A stretch of DNA of 64,000 nucleotides from JAKQDH01 sp029558835 (GCA_035356615.1 DAOQSN010000009.1:1-64000), one strand, 5' to 3'. Positions 49,037-58,762 are shown, numbered from the stretch's first letter. Numbers and translations are program-made. The notes: generated by a model not told the origin, from the sequence alone.

Positions 49037-50026
49037 TTATGCCGGCCCGGGCAACGGCTGCTCATCCCTGTCTACAGGCTGTCCCGTGATGTTCCGCCGG
49101 GCGAGGCCGGCATTGCGCTGGAGCATCCCCAACTTCGCGCGCCGCATGGCGCTGCCCCGCAGCACGCGACGGTAGTCCTCAGTCGTCCAGTGCATCAACG
49201 CCTCGAGCCCCGGGTAGGGGAGCGGCGGGCGGATGGCAAAACGCGGCTCGCTGGTGACCGGGGCTCTGCGATTGTACGGGCATACCTCCTGGCATACGTC
49301 GCAGCCGAAGACCCAGTTGCCCAGGGCCGCGTGGAACTCATCCGGAATCCGGCCGCGGTGCTCGATGGTCAGGTAGCTGATACACCGGCGGGCGTCCATC
49401 CGGTACGGGGCGGGGAAGGCGCCGGTGGGACACGCATCCAGGCAGGCCGTGCAGGTACCGCAGTGGTCCGGCATAGGCTCATCCGGCACCAACTCCAGCG
49501 TCGTGACCAGCACGCCAAGGAACGTGTAGCTACCCAAGCGGGGGTGCAGCACCAGCGTGTTCTTCCCGATCCAGCCGACGCCGGCCCGGGCTGCCCACTC
49601 GCGTTCGACGAGGGGAGCGGTGTCCACGCACACCCTCATGGGTACCTCCCGCCCGACTCGGTCGCGGATCGCGTCCGCAAGCCCGTGAAGCTGCTCGCGC
49701 AGAACGACATGGTAGTCCTCGCCCCAGGCGTAGCAGGCCACCCGGCCTCGGAGTCCGTCGTCCTCCGGTCGCCACGCCGGGGCCTTCTGTCCGTACACCC
49801 GGGCAAGGACGATCAGGCTCCTGGCTCCATCGATCAGGTGGTGCGGATTGGTAAGCAGCTCACGGTGTGACTGAAGAAACTGCATTTCCCCGTGCATGCC
49901 ATGAGCTAACCATTCGGTCAGATAATCCGCGCGGGGCAACAGGCCCACTTGGGCGATGCCGCACCGCTCGAAGCCGGCCGCGTGGGCGAGACCCTTGATG
50001 AGATTGGTCAGTTCGGCTGGTTCCAC
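49037..50026 (-). CDS. queG: Epoxyqueuosine reductase
   Basis: The protein (329 aa) catalyses the last step of queuosine synthesis in tRNA, reducing epoxyqueuosine with cobalamin and two [4Fe-4S] clusters. Motifs: FERCGIAQVGLLPRADYLTE, YAWGEDYHVVLREQLHGLAD, DTAPLVEREWAARAGVGWIG, KNTLVLHPRLGSYTFLG, and ferredoxin-type Cys clusters CGTCTACLDACPTGAF and GCDVCQEVCPYN. The HEAT-like extension of some QueG proteins is short here. The open frame begins at 50206; the GTG at 50026 before EPAELTNLIKG fits the family start, but the ribosome site is unclear. Confidence 0.9.
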   Translation of the reverse strand: MEPAELTNLIKGLAHAAGFERCGIAQVGLLPRADYLTEWLAHGMHGEMQFLQSHRELLTNPHHLIDGARSLIVLARVYGQKAPAWRPEDDGLRGRVACYAWGEDYHVVLREQLHGLADAIRDRVGREVPMRVCVDTAPLVEREWAARAGVGWIGKNTLVLHPRLGSYTFLGVLVTTLELVPDEPMPDHCGTCTACLDACPTGAFPAPYRMDARRCISYLTIEHRGRIPDEFHAALGNWVFGCDVCQEVCPYNRRAPVTSEPRFAIRPPLPYPGLEALMHWTTEDYRRVLRGSAMRRAKLGMLQRNAGLARRNITGQPVDRDEQPLPGPA

Positions 50027-50198
50027 GCACGCATGGTACCGGTGGGGGTAGCCGATACAACGTCGGCAGGAGTCTGCCGTTGACGCCCCTGCGCGAGGGG
50101 AGTAGCGTGCCTGCCCTGCAACGGGTCGGCCGGGTGCACCGCGTCCCCGGTCGGCGAGGCGAGCGACCCAAACAGCTACCTGACGGACAGGATGCCGG

Positions 50199-50612
50199 AT
50201 GTTCAACTACGACTGGTTCCACGGGGGTGCCCGAAACGAGCAGATCGAGACCGCGAAGTGGCGCTGCACTTTGAAGCATTTTCCGGGCATCACCCGCGCT
50301 GATTTGACGGACCGGGAGGACGTGGGGCAGTTCCACGCGGAGTTGGAGGTCCGGCAACTCATCTACCTGCGCGACGGGTTCAGCTACGAGATCAAGGAGA
50401 TCGCCGAGGTGCCCGCCCGCTCGGACTTGGTCTTTGAATGCGAGCCGGTGGATGAGCACTACAAGGTCGGGGCGTTTGTGGTTACCGTTCCGTTCGAGGA
50501 GATTGTCCGGGTTGAGGTGTTTGTAGTGCACCCGAGCGAGAAACCCGAGGACATGCCCCAGATTACCGGTTTCCGCAGCCAGCCTGAGCCCGGCGAGGCC
50601 AGGATGCGGTAA
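50199..50612 (+). CDS. Hypothetical soluble protein, 137 aa
   Basis: I do not recognise this family. The sequence is compact, acidic and beta-rich (VGQFHAELEVRQLIYLRDGF, YKVGAFVVTVPFEEIVRVEV), without signal or membrane segment, and with a balanced composition unlike the shadow frames. AGGA precedes the ATG at 50199. It is divergent from queG and co-directional with priA, 280 bp away. Confidence 0.6.
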   Translation: MFNYDWFHGGARNEQIETAKWRCTLKHFPGITRADLTDREDVGQFHAELEVRQLIYLRDGFSYEIKEIAEVPARSDLVFECEPVDEHYKVGAFVVTVPFEEIVRVEVFVVHPSEKPEDMPQITGFRSQPEPGEARMR

Positions 50613-50892
50613 CCAGGCCTACCGCCCGCCCCAAGCAGTTGCTTGGGGGAAGATGCGGTTATCCGCGGTACGCGCGGGGCGGCCTTGGTGTCCACTCGGG
50701 CTCGGTAGCGGTCTGCGGGACTCCGCTCGGGGAGTGGTTGTCGGCCTGCCGTCCCTCTATTCATTCTTTCTGCTGACGGGCTTCTGACCAGTTACAATCA
50801 GGCGGACAGTTCGCGCGCGGAGCGTGCTGGGGCACCGCTGCGTTCCTGGGCGGCCCGCCTCGGCTGCGCCGGGCGAAGAAACGGGGGTACTG

Positions 50893-53181
50893 ATGGGCTC
50901 CTCCTCCGACACGACGGGTCGGCTGTGGGTTGAACCCGGCGAGCAGCGTCAGGGGCTGGTCGCGGAGGTGGCGCCGCTGCCGCCGTTGTGGCGGACGTAT
51001 ACCTTCGCGGTGCCGGACGAGCTGCAAGCGGCCGTCGTGCCCGGGCGACGCGTGGTGGTGCCGTTGGGAAGGCGGGGCACGCTCGTGGACGGGTTCGTGC
51101 TGGGGCTCGATCAGCGTGCGTGGGACACGACCCTCCGCCCGATTCAGGCCGTGCGCGACACGGAGAGCTACCTGACGCCGGAGCTGATCGAGTTGGGGCG
51201 GCGCATCGCCCGGCACTACCTCTGCCCGCTGGGCCGGACGCTCAAGGCGATGACGCCGGAGGCGGTCCGGCAGCAGAGCGGGCTGCTGACGGTGCGCTGC
51301 GCGGCCTTGGCCCGTCCGGCAGGTGAGTGGCACGCGGGCGGCTTGCGGCTCACCGGTCCACGGCGGGCGATCCTGGAGGCCCTGGCGCAGGCATCTTCCC
51401 CGGTGCCCGTCGCGACACTCCTGGAGCGGACGGGGGCCTCGACGGGCGTTCTGCAGGGACTGGCGCGGGCGGGTTGGGTGAGCATCAGCACCCGCAAGGA
51501 GCTGCCGGACAACCTTGATTTCGACCGGCTGCCCCGAGAGCCTGACTTCACGCTCAACGTGCATCAGGAGCGCGCCCTAGAGGTGGTCCGTGGCCGGCTC
51601 GCCGGCGGCGGCTTCAGTGTCACCCTGCTGTTCGGCGTCAGCGGATCCGGCAAGACGGAAGTGTACGTGCATGCCATCCGGGCGGCGCTGGCGATGGGCA
51701 GGCAGGCGCTGCTGCTGGTGCCGGAGATCGTGTTGACCACGCAGCTTGTGCAGCGGCTGGCGGCCCGCTTCCCGCAGGTTGCGGTCCAGCACAGCGGGCT
51801 GACCGACGCGCAGCGCTCGGTGATCTGGCGGGAAGTGGCGGCCGGGCGGAAGCAGGTCGTCATCGGCACGCGCAGCGCCGTGTTCGCCCCCTGCCCGAGA
51901 CTGGGGCTCATCTGCGTCGATGAGGAGCAGGATGCCAGCTACAAGAACCTGCAAGCGCCGCGGTTCCACGTGCGCGACGTGGCCATTATGCGCGGGCATC
52001 TGGGTGGGTTCCCCGTGGTGCTGGGCTCGGCCACACCTTCGCTGGAGTCGTGGCATAACAGCGCGACCCGTCCGCACTACGAGCGGGTGACGCTGCCCGC
52101 GCGGGTGAAGGACCTGCCGCTGCCGATCGTGCAGGTGGTGGACATGAACGAGGAGCCGACGATCGACGGTCAGACGCCCGTGCTGTCGCGGCTGCTTGAG
52201 CATCGGCTGCGCGAGGCGCTGGGGCGGCAGGAGCAGGCGGTGATCCTGATGAACCGGCGGGGCTATGCGAGCCGGGTGTATTGCCCCGTCTGTCGGGCCC
52301 GGCTGGTGTGTCCGCGGTGCAGCGTGAGTCTGGTGGTACACACGGCCACGGGACGGGCGCTGTGTCATTACTGCCGCACGCAGACGCCGATCCCGACGCG
52401 CTGCCCGACGATGGGTTGCGGTGCCCGGCTGGTGCAGATCGGGCCGGGAACTCAGCGGATCGAGGACATCCTGGCGTCCCGTTTTCCGGAGGCCCGCATC
52501 TGCCGGGTGGATAGTGACACGGTACGTCACCGTGACGAGTATCAGAAGGTCGTGGACGACTTTGAGGCGCGGCGCACGGACGTGCTGGTGGGCACGCAGA
52601 TGATTGCGAAGGGGCTGGATTTCCCGTGGGTGTCGGTGGTGGGCGTCATCAACGCCGAGCCGTCGGCGCTGGCCGGGGACTTCCGGGCCCAGGAGCGGCT
52701 GTTTCAGCTTCTCACCCAGGTGGCCGGTCGCGCGGGGCGGGCCGCCGTGCCGGGCTCCGTGGTGGTGCAGACGACGATGCCCGACCTGTATGCCCTTTCC
52801 ACCGCCACCCGGCACGATTACGAGGCGTTCGTGGCCCGGGAGCTGCCGATCCGCCGGCGGGTGGGGTTGCCGCCGTATCGGCGGCTGGCCAGGTTCGTGC
52901 TGACGCACGCCCGTGATGAACAGGCCGTCCGGTGCGTCGAGGCGCTCGCGGAACACCTGCGCGGGACGATTGCCGAGCTGGCGGCGGCGGACACCGATGT
53001 GCTGGGCCCGTCGCCCTGCCCGCTCCCGCGTTTGCGCGGGAAGTATCGCTATGAACTGCTGGTGCGTGCGCCCGAGGCGGCCACGTTGCACCGCCTCCTC
53101 CAGGCGGCGCGCGACGCGGGCAGGCTCCGCATCACCGGCGCGACGCTCATGGTGGACGTTGACCCGGTGGAACTGGCGTAG
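50893..53181 (+). CDS. priA: Primosomal protein N' (replication restart helicase PriA)
   Basis: The protein (762 aa) is a full-length PriA, a 3'-5' superfamily 2 helicase that reloads the replisome at stalled forks. The N-terminal DNA-binding domain is at LPPLWRTYTFAVPDELQ. Walker A is LFGVSGSGKTEVYVH; the DEAH-type box is LICVDEEQDASYK. The zinc-binding segment between the helicase lobes has eight Cys (CPVCRARLVCPRC, CHYCRTQTPIPTRC and CGARL). Motifs V/VI are TQMIAKGLDFPWVSVVGV and TQVAGRAGRA. GGGGG lies a few bases before the ATG at 50893. It is followed by larC. Confidence 0.94.
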   Translation: MGSSSDTTGRLWVEPGEQRQGLVAEVAPLPPLWRTYTFAVPDELQAAVVPGRRVVVPLGRRGTLVDGFVLGLDQRAWDTTLRPIQAVRDTESYLTPELIELGRRIARHYLCPLGRTLKAMTPEAVRQQSGLLTVRCAALARPAGEWHAGGLRLTGPRRAILEALAQASSPVPVATLLERTGASTGVLQGLARAGWVSISTRKELPDNLDFDRLPREPDFTLNVHQERALEVVRGRLAGGGFSVTLLFGVSGSGKTEVYVHAIRAALAMGRQALLLVPEIVLTTQLVQRLAARFPQVAVQHSGLTDAQRSVIWREVAAGRKQVVIGTRSAVFAPCPRLGLICVDEEQDASYKNLQAPRFHVRDVAIMRGHLGGFPVVLGSATPSLESWHNSATRPHYERVTLPARVKDLPLPIVQVVDMNEEPTIDGQTPVLSRLLEHRLREALGRQEQAVILMNRRGYASRVYCPVCRARLVCPRCSVSLVVHTATGRALCHYCRTQTPIPTRCPTMGCGARLVQIGPGTQRIEDILASRFPEARICRVDSDTVRHRDEYQKVVDDFEARRTDVLVGTQMIAKGLDFPWVSVVGVINAEPSALAGDFRAQERLFQLLTQVAGRAGRAAVPGSVVVQTTMPDLYALSTATRHDYEAFVARELPIRRRVGLPPYRRLARFVLTHARDEQAVRCVEALAEHLRGTIAELAAADTDVLGPSPCPLPRLRGKYRYELLVRAPEAATLHRLLQAARDAGRLRITGATLMVDVDPVELA

Positions 53182-53244
53182 ACGCCCGCCCGTGCCTCCT
53201 CTACACTCCGGCACCCGGCCGAGTCGCGCGCGGGCGCGCGGGTG

Positions 53245-53264
53245 GCCCAGGTCCTGTGGACCTG
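53245..53264. repeat. Third copy of the CAGGTCC/GGACCTG hairpin
   Basis: GCCCAGGTCCTGTGGACCTG differs at one base from the two copies at 11014 and 11041. It lies in the 168-bp gap between priA and larC and could be a terminator. Confidence 0.8.
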
Positions 53265-53349
53265 GGGAAATGATGAAGCATGCGAATGCGATCGAACCAG
53301 CAGACTATGCTCACGCGCGACGCAGCATTCGACGAATAGGGGGCAATCC

Positions 53350-54540
53350 GTGCGGATCGCGTACTTCGATTGTTTCAGCGGGGCGGCCGGCGACATGATC
53401 GTCGCGGCCCTGCTCGATGCCGGTGCGGACGTCGAGCGCCTGCGGGCCGGTCTGGCGTCGCTGGGTCTGCACGGGTACGCGCTTTCGATTGAGCGGGTCA
53501 CACGCAAGGGGCTGGCGGCCACGCGCTTCGACGTGCGGCTCGACGCGGACCACCATCAGCCGCATCGCCACCTCAGCGACATTCTCCATTTGCTGGAGCG
53601 GGCGCCGTTGCCGACCACGGTACGGGCGCGGGCGACGGACGTGTTCCAACGTCTCGCTCAGGCAGAGGCAGCCGTGCACGGGACCACGCCGGACCACGTG
53701 CACTTCCATGAGGTCGGGGCGGTGGACGCCATTTTGGACGTGGTGGGGGCGGTCTGGGCGCTGGAACTGCTGGGCGTGGAGCGGGTCGTCTGTTCGCCGC
53801 TGCCGACGGGATCGGGAACGGTGCACTGCGCCCACGGGGTATTCCCCGTGCCGGCGCCGGCGACGGCGGAGTTGCTCAAGGGCGTGCCGCTGGCCGCCTG
53901 CGACGAGCCGGGCGAACTGACCACACCCACCGGGGCAGCCGTGTTAACGACACTGGCGGAGCAGTTCGGTCCGGTGCCGCCGATGCAGCTTGCGGCCGTG
54001 GGCTACGGGGCGGGCGCCCGCGAGGGTGGAATGCTGCCCAACGTGCTGCGAGTACTGATCGGCGAGCCGCATGCCGTCGGGGAAGTGGACGAGATCACCG
54101 TGCTGGAGACGAACCTCGACGACAGCTCGCCGCAATGGGTTGCCCACTGCCTGGAGCGCACGCTCGCTGAGGGTGCACTGGACGCGTACGCCCTGCCGAT
54201 ACAGATGAAGAAGTCGCGACCGGGTTTGCTGCTGACGGTGCTGTGCCGACCGGAGGATGCCGCGAAGTTCGAGGCGTTGCTGTTCGCCGAGACGACGACG
54301 TTCGGCATCCGCCGTCACCAGAGCCGGCGGACCAAGCTGGCCCGGCGGGAGGAGTCGGTCACGACGCCCTACGGGGTGATCCGGGTGAAGGTCGCCACTC
54401 GGGAGGGTGTGGAGACGGCTCATCCGGAGTTCGATGACTGCCTGGCAGCCGCACGCACCCAGGGCGTCTCGGTCCGCCTGGTGATGTCGGCGGTCCAGCT
54501 TGCCTGGGGTCGGCGAGGCGACGGTGCAGCCCCGCGCTGA
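53350..54540 (+). CDS. larC: Nickel-pincer cofactor biosynthesis protein LarC
   Basis: The protein (396 aa) begins VRIAYFDCFSGAAGDMIVAA, the LarC signature, and has HVHFHEVGAVDAILDVVGAV, VCSPLPTGSGTVHCAHGVFP, VPAPATAELLKGVPL, ELTTPTGAAVLTTLAEQFG and the C-terminal VLETNLDDSSPQWVAHCLER. LarC is a CTP-dependent cyclometallase that inserts nickel into the pincer cofactor. No larA, larB or larE is in the window. The GTG at 53350 has GGGGG six bases ahead, which decides the start; the longer frame includes the CAGGTCC hairpin. Confidence 0.93.
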   Translation: MRIAYFDCFSGAAGDMIVAALLDAGADVERLRAGLASLGLHGYALSIERVTRKGLAATRFDVRLDADHHQPHRHLSDILHLLERAPLPTTVRARATDVFQRLAQAEAAVHGTTPDHVHFHEVGAVDAILDVVGAVWALELLGVERVVCSPLPTGSGTVHCAHGVFPVPAPATAELLKGVPLAACDEPGELTTPTGAAVLTTLAEQFGPVPPMQLAAVGYGAGAREGGMLPNVLRVLIGEPHAVGEVDEITVLETNLDDSSPQWVAHCLERTLAEGALDAYALPIQMKKSRPGLLLTVLCRPEDAAKFEALLFAETTTFGIRRHQSRRTKLARREESVTTPYGVIRVKVATREGVETAHPEFDDCLAAARTQGVSVRLVMSAVQLAWGRRGDGAAPR

Positions 54541-54597
54541 GCCCACAGGCCGAAGGGAAGAGCCAGCCGCCAAGTGATGCCTGGTGGTTGTTGCAGG

Positions 54598-55239
54598 ATG
54601 CCGGTCATGTTGATGACGATCCCCATGAGCGCCGCCGGCCCGCTGACCCTGTTGGCGGCCGACCCGTCCACCGGGCGCACGTGGGGTGACATGGGGGCGG
54701 GCCAACTGCTGCTGGTCGCCCTCGTAGTGGTGTTCACCACCATCACGCTGATTCGCACGCGGCAGAAGATCCGGGAGCGACAACGGGACGCCGGCGAGTC
54801 GGTCAAGGCGCGCTACGAACGGCTGACGGCCGAGCAGCGCCAGCGCCAGGACCTGGATCAGGCCGTGCTGCAACTGGATGAACTCGCACGTCAGGTCAGT
54901 GCCCTGTTGGACACGAAGTACGCGAAGGTGGAGGCTGTGCTCCGTGAAGCCGACCGCCGGATCGCCCAACTCAACGCCCTCCTGCAAGCCTCACCTGGGC
55001 CGCGGCGTCTGGATCTGACGCTGGACGCGGAGCCCCCGGATGCCCTCTCCCCCGTGGAGGCCCCGCCGCGAGGCGAAGACCCCCGTCAGGCGGCCGTCTA
55101 TCGCCTCGCCGACGAGGGCAAGTCGGCCACGGAGATCGCCCGCCAGGTTGACCAGCCGGTCGGGGAAGTCGAACTGATTCTCGCCCTGCGGCGCGCCCGG
55201 CAGGCCCAGCTCCCGGAACCCCTGCCCGTCAAGGTGTGA
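54598..55239 (+). CDS. Membrane-anchored coiled-coil protein with HTH-like tail
   Basis: The protein (213 aa) has a hydrophobic start, one membrane helix (QLLLVALVVVFTTITLI), a long charged coiled coil (KIRERQRDAGESVKARYERL to EAVLREADRRIAQLNALLQ) and a C-terminal helix-turn-helix-like segment (AAVYRLADEGKSATEIARQV, then GEVELILALRRA). The tail resembles DUF2802-type segments, where single-pass proteins present a small HTH to the cytoplasm. The function is unknown. The frame opens at a GTG at 54574; ATGs at 54598 and 54607 are alternatives. Confidence 0.6.
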   Translation: MPVMLMTIPMSAAGPLTLLAADPSTGRTWGDMGAGQLLLVALVVVFTTITLIRTRQKIRERQRDAGESVKARYERLTAEQRQRQDLDQAVLQLDELARQVSALLDTKYAKVEAVLREADRRIAQLNALLQASPGPRRLDLTLDAEPPDALSPVEAPPRGEDPRQAAVYRLADEGKSATEIARQVDQPVGEVELILALRRARQAQLPEPLPVKV

Positions 55240-55484
55240 GCCGCCGCCGGCCGGCACCCTCAACCCTGTCACGTCAGCGAGAAGTGGGCGGTACCGCGAC
55301 GGCGGTCGGCTGCGCCAGGGGGCCGCGCGAGCAGATGCGTGGCCGGTGCTATCCACACGGGCCGACGGGGTCGGCGGGACCGAGAACTTCCGACAAACAT
55401 CGGGTGGCCGGTCGCGGGGGGCGCGCCTATGATGCAACGGCAAGGCGTTGATCCGAGGGATGAGGCGGAAGACGGGACATATCT

Positions 55485-56333
55485 ATGGGGGTGGCGGTAA
55501 CCTTTGTGAGCGGCCCGCGGAGGTCGGGCAAGAGTGCGTTAATCCGCACCGTGCTGGACCAGCCTTGGCCTCGGCCGCCCCACTACGTCCGTCTTATCAG
55601 TAGCGCTGGGGACAAGGAGCGGCCCAAGCCGCTGGGTAAAGTGCCACAGGAATGTGGCATGGCCAGCGCGACGTGGGTGGAGTACGCGCCCGCGGAGGCA
55701 TTCGACGTCGTGCCGGCGACGGTGGCCCGGCTTCAGCGCCGGGACCGGAACGCGACGGTGCTGATCGAGGCGGACGCCGATCCCGCCTTGCGCTGCGCGT
55801 ATCCTTACGACTACCGAATCTTCGTGATGTCGATGCCCCAGAGCGTGGGCGAGGTGTTCCGGTCGACGGAGGCGGCCGCCCACGAGCTGCACAAGGCGCT
55901 GGACGACACGGTGTCGTTCGCCGCGGAGATTTTCGGCCTGCTGGCGGACGAGAGCGAGGCCGACCGTGAGGTCCCCGAAGAGCGTCCCCGCCTGACGCTG
56001 ACGGAGATGCGGGGGTTCCTGTACTCGCCGCTGGGTGACGAACTGGCCACCCGTATTCAGCTTCTACCGCCGTATCACGGGCTGGTGGAGAGCGACGTGG
56101 TGGTGGTCAACGCCAACGGGACGCCGCCGGGCCGGGCCTCCGAGGAATGCATGCAACGGATCGAACGGCTCTTCGAGCGTCTGAGTCGGATCGGTGGTCG
56201 GCGCGCGGAGGTCTTCCTCTGCGATCCGCGCAACTACAACAACAAGATGTGCAAGCGGATGCTCAAGGCCCTGGAGCCGATGTACAAGCGCGGCCCGTCT
56301 CACCGTGCGGTGTCGTCGCCGCATTTCCACTGA
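55485..56333 (+). CDS. P-loop NTPase-like protein of unknown function
   Basis: The protein (282 aa) begins VAVTFVSGPRRSGKSALIR, a Walker A of the form GxxxxGKS. ATVLIEADADPALRC may be a Walker B equivalent, and LVESDVVVVNANGTP resembles the late strand of SIMIBI-type GTPases such as UreG/HypB. The C-terminal third is helical and basic (YNNKMCKRMLKALEPMYKR). I cannot name the family. Two genes separate it from larC, so a link to nickel handling is possible but not shown. It is convergent with the PMT-TPR gene. Confidence 0.65.
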   Translation: MGVAVTFVSGPRRSGKSALIRTVLDQPWPRPPHYVRLISSAGDKERPKPLGKVPQECGMASATWVEYAPAEAFDVVPATVARLQRRDRNATVLIEADADPALRCAYPYDYRIFVMSMPQSVGEVFRSTEAAAHELHKALDDTVSFAAEIFGLLADESEADREVPEERPRLTLTEMRGFLYSPLGDELATRIQLLPPYHGLVESDVVVVNANGTPPGRASEECMQRIERLFERLSRIGGRRAEVFLCDPRNYNNKMCKRMLKALEPMYKRGPSHRAVSSPHFH

Positions 56334-56422
56334 TGCCTGCGGCTCGCCACGCGAAAGCGAAGAACGCACGATGTGCAGGGCGGCCCATTCCCCCGCAGAC
56401 TCGGGTGGGCATCGGTCGATTC

Positions 56423-58762
56423 TCAGGGTAACGCAGCTTGCAGTCCCTGGGCACGGGACCGCAGGGAGGCCGCGCGCGCCTCGTCGCCTGCCTCCTCCGC
56501 CACGCGGATGGCCTCGGTGAGTAGCGCTTGCGCCTCACGCTGCCGGCCGTGGGCAAGCTGGACATCAGCCAGCAGTTCGAGTGCGGCCGCGTCGCGGCGC
56601 TGGGTGGCCTGGACCCAGTGCTCAGCCAGCATGGCGGCCTCGAGCGCACTGCGCCACTCCGCCCGGGGACACGTCAGCAGCAAGGTCACCAAGCGGTGCA
56701 CAACGCCCGGCCGCGGACCCGCCTCGTATAGTCCTTGCCGGTAGTTCGCCAGGGCTTCACCGTAACGTTCCGCCTGCTCCAGCGCTGCCGCCAGCGCGAA
56801 ACGCAGTTCGGGGTGATACGGCGGGAGGCGCAGGGCCTGCTGGTAATGCTCGATGGCTTCGTCCGCGCGCTTCAAGTGCAGCAGGATGTCGCCGACCACG
56901 CCGTGAGCTTCCGGGGACGAGGGATTGATCGCCAACGATCGTTGTCCGGCCGCGAGGGCCTCGGCAGCGCGACCTTGCTCCAGCAGGGCGTTGGCCAGAT
57001 ACCAGTGCACCTCCGCCGCCTCGGGATCCAACTCCAACGCCCGCCGAAACAGGGTCTCCGCCTCGGGGAGGTCGCCTTGCCGGGCGCGGATGAGACCCAG
57101 CCCCGCGCAACCGGCGGCATACGTTGGATCGAGGGCGATGCTGCGCGCCGCCAGTTCGGCGGCCAGGTCCAGCTCCTTCGCGTCGGCAAGAGCCTGGGCC
57201 AAAGTGTGGTAGCGTTCCGCCCGGAAGTTGAAGTCATCGAGCGGCCCGTGCACCGGCAGGTTGACCAGCACGACCACGGCGAGCAGCACCACGACGGCCG
57301 CCAGGCACACCGTTGGGGAAGTCGGGAGGGCGGCGCCGGCGTGCCCGCCCGTCCACCACGCCTGCGCCTGCCGCCCCAACCCGATGAGGCCGCCCGCCGC
57401 ATAGGGCAGCAGCATCACCACGGCCGGCAGGCGGTGCCGGGCCGACACGAAGAATAGCATGACGGACGCGCCGTACAGCACCGCGAACATCAGCGGCACG
57501 ACCCAGAGGCGCGCCGGACCGCCGGTCGCTCGCGCCAGGGCCGGGGCCAGGACCATCCCCGCTGCGGCCAGCGGCAGCACCACTCCCAAAGGAAAGGCGA
57601 ACCAGTCGGTCCGCCATACCAGCACGCTGAGCAGCCGGGAGAAATCTCGATAGCTGTACAGATCAAACGTTCGCGGCAGCTCGCGGGCGTTGACGAGGCG
57701 CCAGCTCTTGCGGGCGAGACCGCCCAGGAAGCCCAGCGGGTCCGTGCGCACGTACTCCCAAGCCCGACGCGAGAAGTAGGCATTGCGCTGGCCGGCGGTT
57801 TGGGCGCCGCCCGTCACGCTTTCACCATAGAGTTGATACCAGCGATGTCCCGGTCGGACGGCTTCCGTCCGGTCAGCCGATGCGTTGTTGCCGATGTAGA
57901 AGTTGACGCCGCCGTTGTTGGCGATCAGCACGAATTCACGCGAGTGTATATAGTTGTAGATGGTGACCGGCGCGATCGGCAGGGCGAGGCCGACGGCGGC
58001 CAGCACGGCGCTCAGGGCAGGTGAACGAGCTCCTTTCCCGGCCTGGGGGTAATCGGTCAAGGGTCGCGAGGCCGCGGCTTCCCCCCTCACCCTGCCCTCT
58101 CCCCCCGGGGGGAGAGGGGTTGCGTCCGACGGTCGCAGGGCAGCGTGCCGACGCCATGGAGGGCGAAGCATCTGCCCCACCAGCGCCCCCAGCGCGATGA
58201 CGAACAGCATCACGGAGTTGGGCACCGTGATGGTCGCCAGCCCGACGAGGAAGCCGAAGACCAGGTAGCGCCACGCCGCCGGCCGCGTCAGGGTGAGGAG
58301 CAACCACCATAACCCCAGCAGGTTGAGGAGAATGGCCGGCGTCGTGGGGAGCAGTTGGCTGGTGAAGAAAAGAAACGGGCCGTAGGCCGCCAGCATCAGG
58401 CCCGCCAGCAGCCCAGCGGTGCGACCGAACAGCCGCCACGTGATCGCGGCCAGCAGCACGCAGCTTACTGTCGCGCACGTCGCCTGGAACAGGCGAGCCG
58501 CGAAGATGCTCACTCCTGCGACCCGGTACAGCACGCCCAACACCACCGGGAACAACGGCGGCTGGAAGAACGCTCCGTCCGCCGGCGGCTGACCCGCGGC
58601 CAGGCGCTGTGCCTCTTCGTGATAGACGCCGGCGTCAAGCAACGGGAACGCCAGGGTTGGGTCGCGGCTGCTTTCCGCCAGATACAGCATTTGCAGCAGC
58701 AGGGCCACCCCGGCCACGATCCACATGCTGCGATCGAAGCGTCTTGGAACCGCGCTGGGCAT
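56423..58762 (-). CDS. PMT-type membrane glycosyltransferase with C-terminal TPR domain
   Basis: The protein (779 aa) is a GT39/PMT-like enzyme. The N-terminal membrane helix (WIVAGVALLLQMLYLAES) is followed by PLLDAGVYHEEAQRLAAG, the acidic catalytic loop. Several helices follow, a periplasmic loop (YNYIHSREFVLIANNGGVNF) and more helices to about residue 520. Residues 535-770 are TPRs (LDPTYAAGCAGLGLIRARQG, LDPEAAEVHWYLANALLEQG, LPPYHPELRFALAAALEQAE). Such proteins transfer a lipid-linked sugar. Residues 216-228 (PLPPGGEGRVRGE) are encoded by palindromic repeat R6, inserted in frame in a loop between membrane helices. The gene is convergent with the P-loop gene. Confidence 0.85.
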   Translation of the reverse strand: MPSAVPRRFDRSMWIVAGVALLLQMLYLAESSRDPTLAFPLLDAGVYHEEAQRLAAGQPPADGAFFQPPLFPVVLGVLYRVAGVSIFAARLFQATCATVSCVLLAAITWRLFGRTAGLLAGLMLAAYGPFLFFTSQLLPTTPAILLNLLGLWWLLLTLTRPAAWRYLVFGFLVGLATITVPNSVMLFVIALGALVGQMLRPPWRRHAALRPSDATPLPPGGEGRVRGEAAASRPLTDYPQAGKGARSPALSAVLAAVGLALPIAPVTIYNYIHSREFVLIANNGGVNFYIGNNASADRTEAVRPGHRWYQLYGESVTGGAQTAGQRNAYFSRRAWEYVRTDPLGFLGGLARKSWRLVNARELPRTFDLYSYRDFSRLLSVLVWRTDWFAFPLGVVLPLAAAGMVLAPALARATGGPARLWVVPLMFAVLYGASVMLFFVSARHRLPAVVMLLPYAAGGLIGLGRQAQAWWTGGHAGAALPTSPTVCLAAVVVLLAVVVLVNLPVHGPLDDFNFRAERYHTLAQALADAKELDLAAELAARSIALDPTYAAGCAGLGLIRARQGDLPEAETLFRRALELDPEAAEVHWYLANALLEQGRAAEALAAGQRSLAINPSSPEAHGVVGDILLHLKRADEAIEHYQQALRLPPYHPELRFALAAALEQAERYGEALANYRQGLYEAGPRPGVVHRLVTLLLTCPRAEWRSALEAAMLAEHWVQATQRRDAAALELLADVQLAHGRQREAQALLTEAIRVAEEAGDEARAASLRSRAQGLQAALP
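58083..58120. repeat. CTCTCCCC/GGGGAGAG palindromic repeat, copy R6, inside a CDS
   Basis: CCCTCACCCTGCCCTCTCCC and GGGGGGAGAGGG form the same hairpin plus tail as the intergenic copies. It is in frame in the PMT-TPR gene and carries no stop codon there. Confidence 0.85.

Noticed and set aside
48546..49175. Plus-strand frame between corA and queG
   Set aside because: Runs into the queG gene antisense and has no protein-like pattern.
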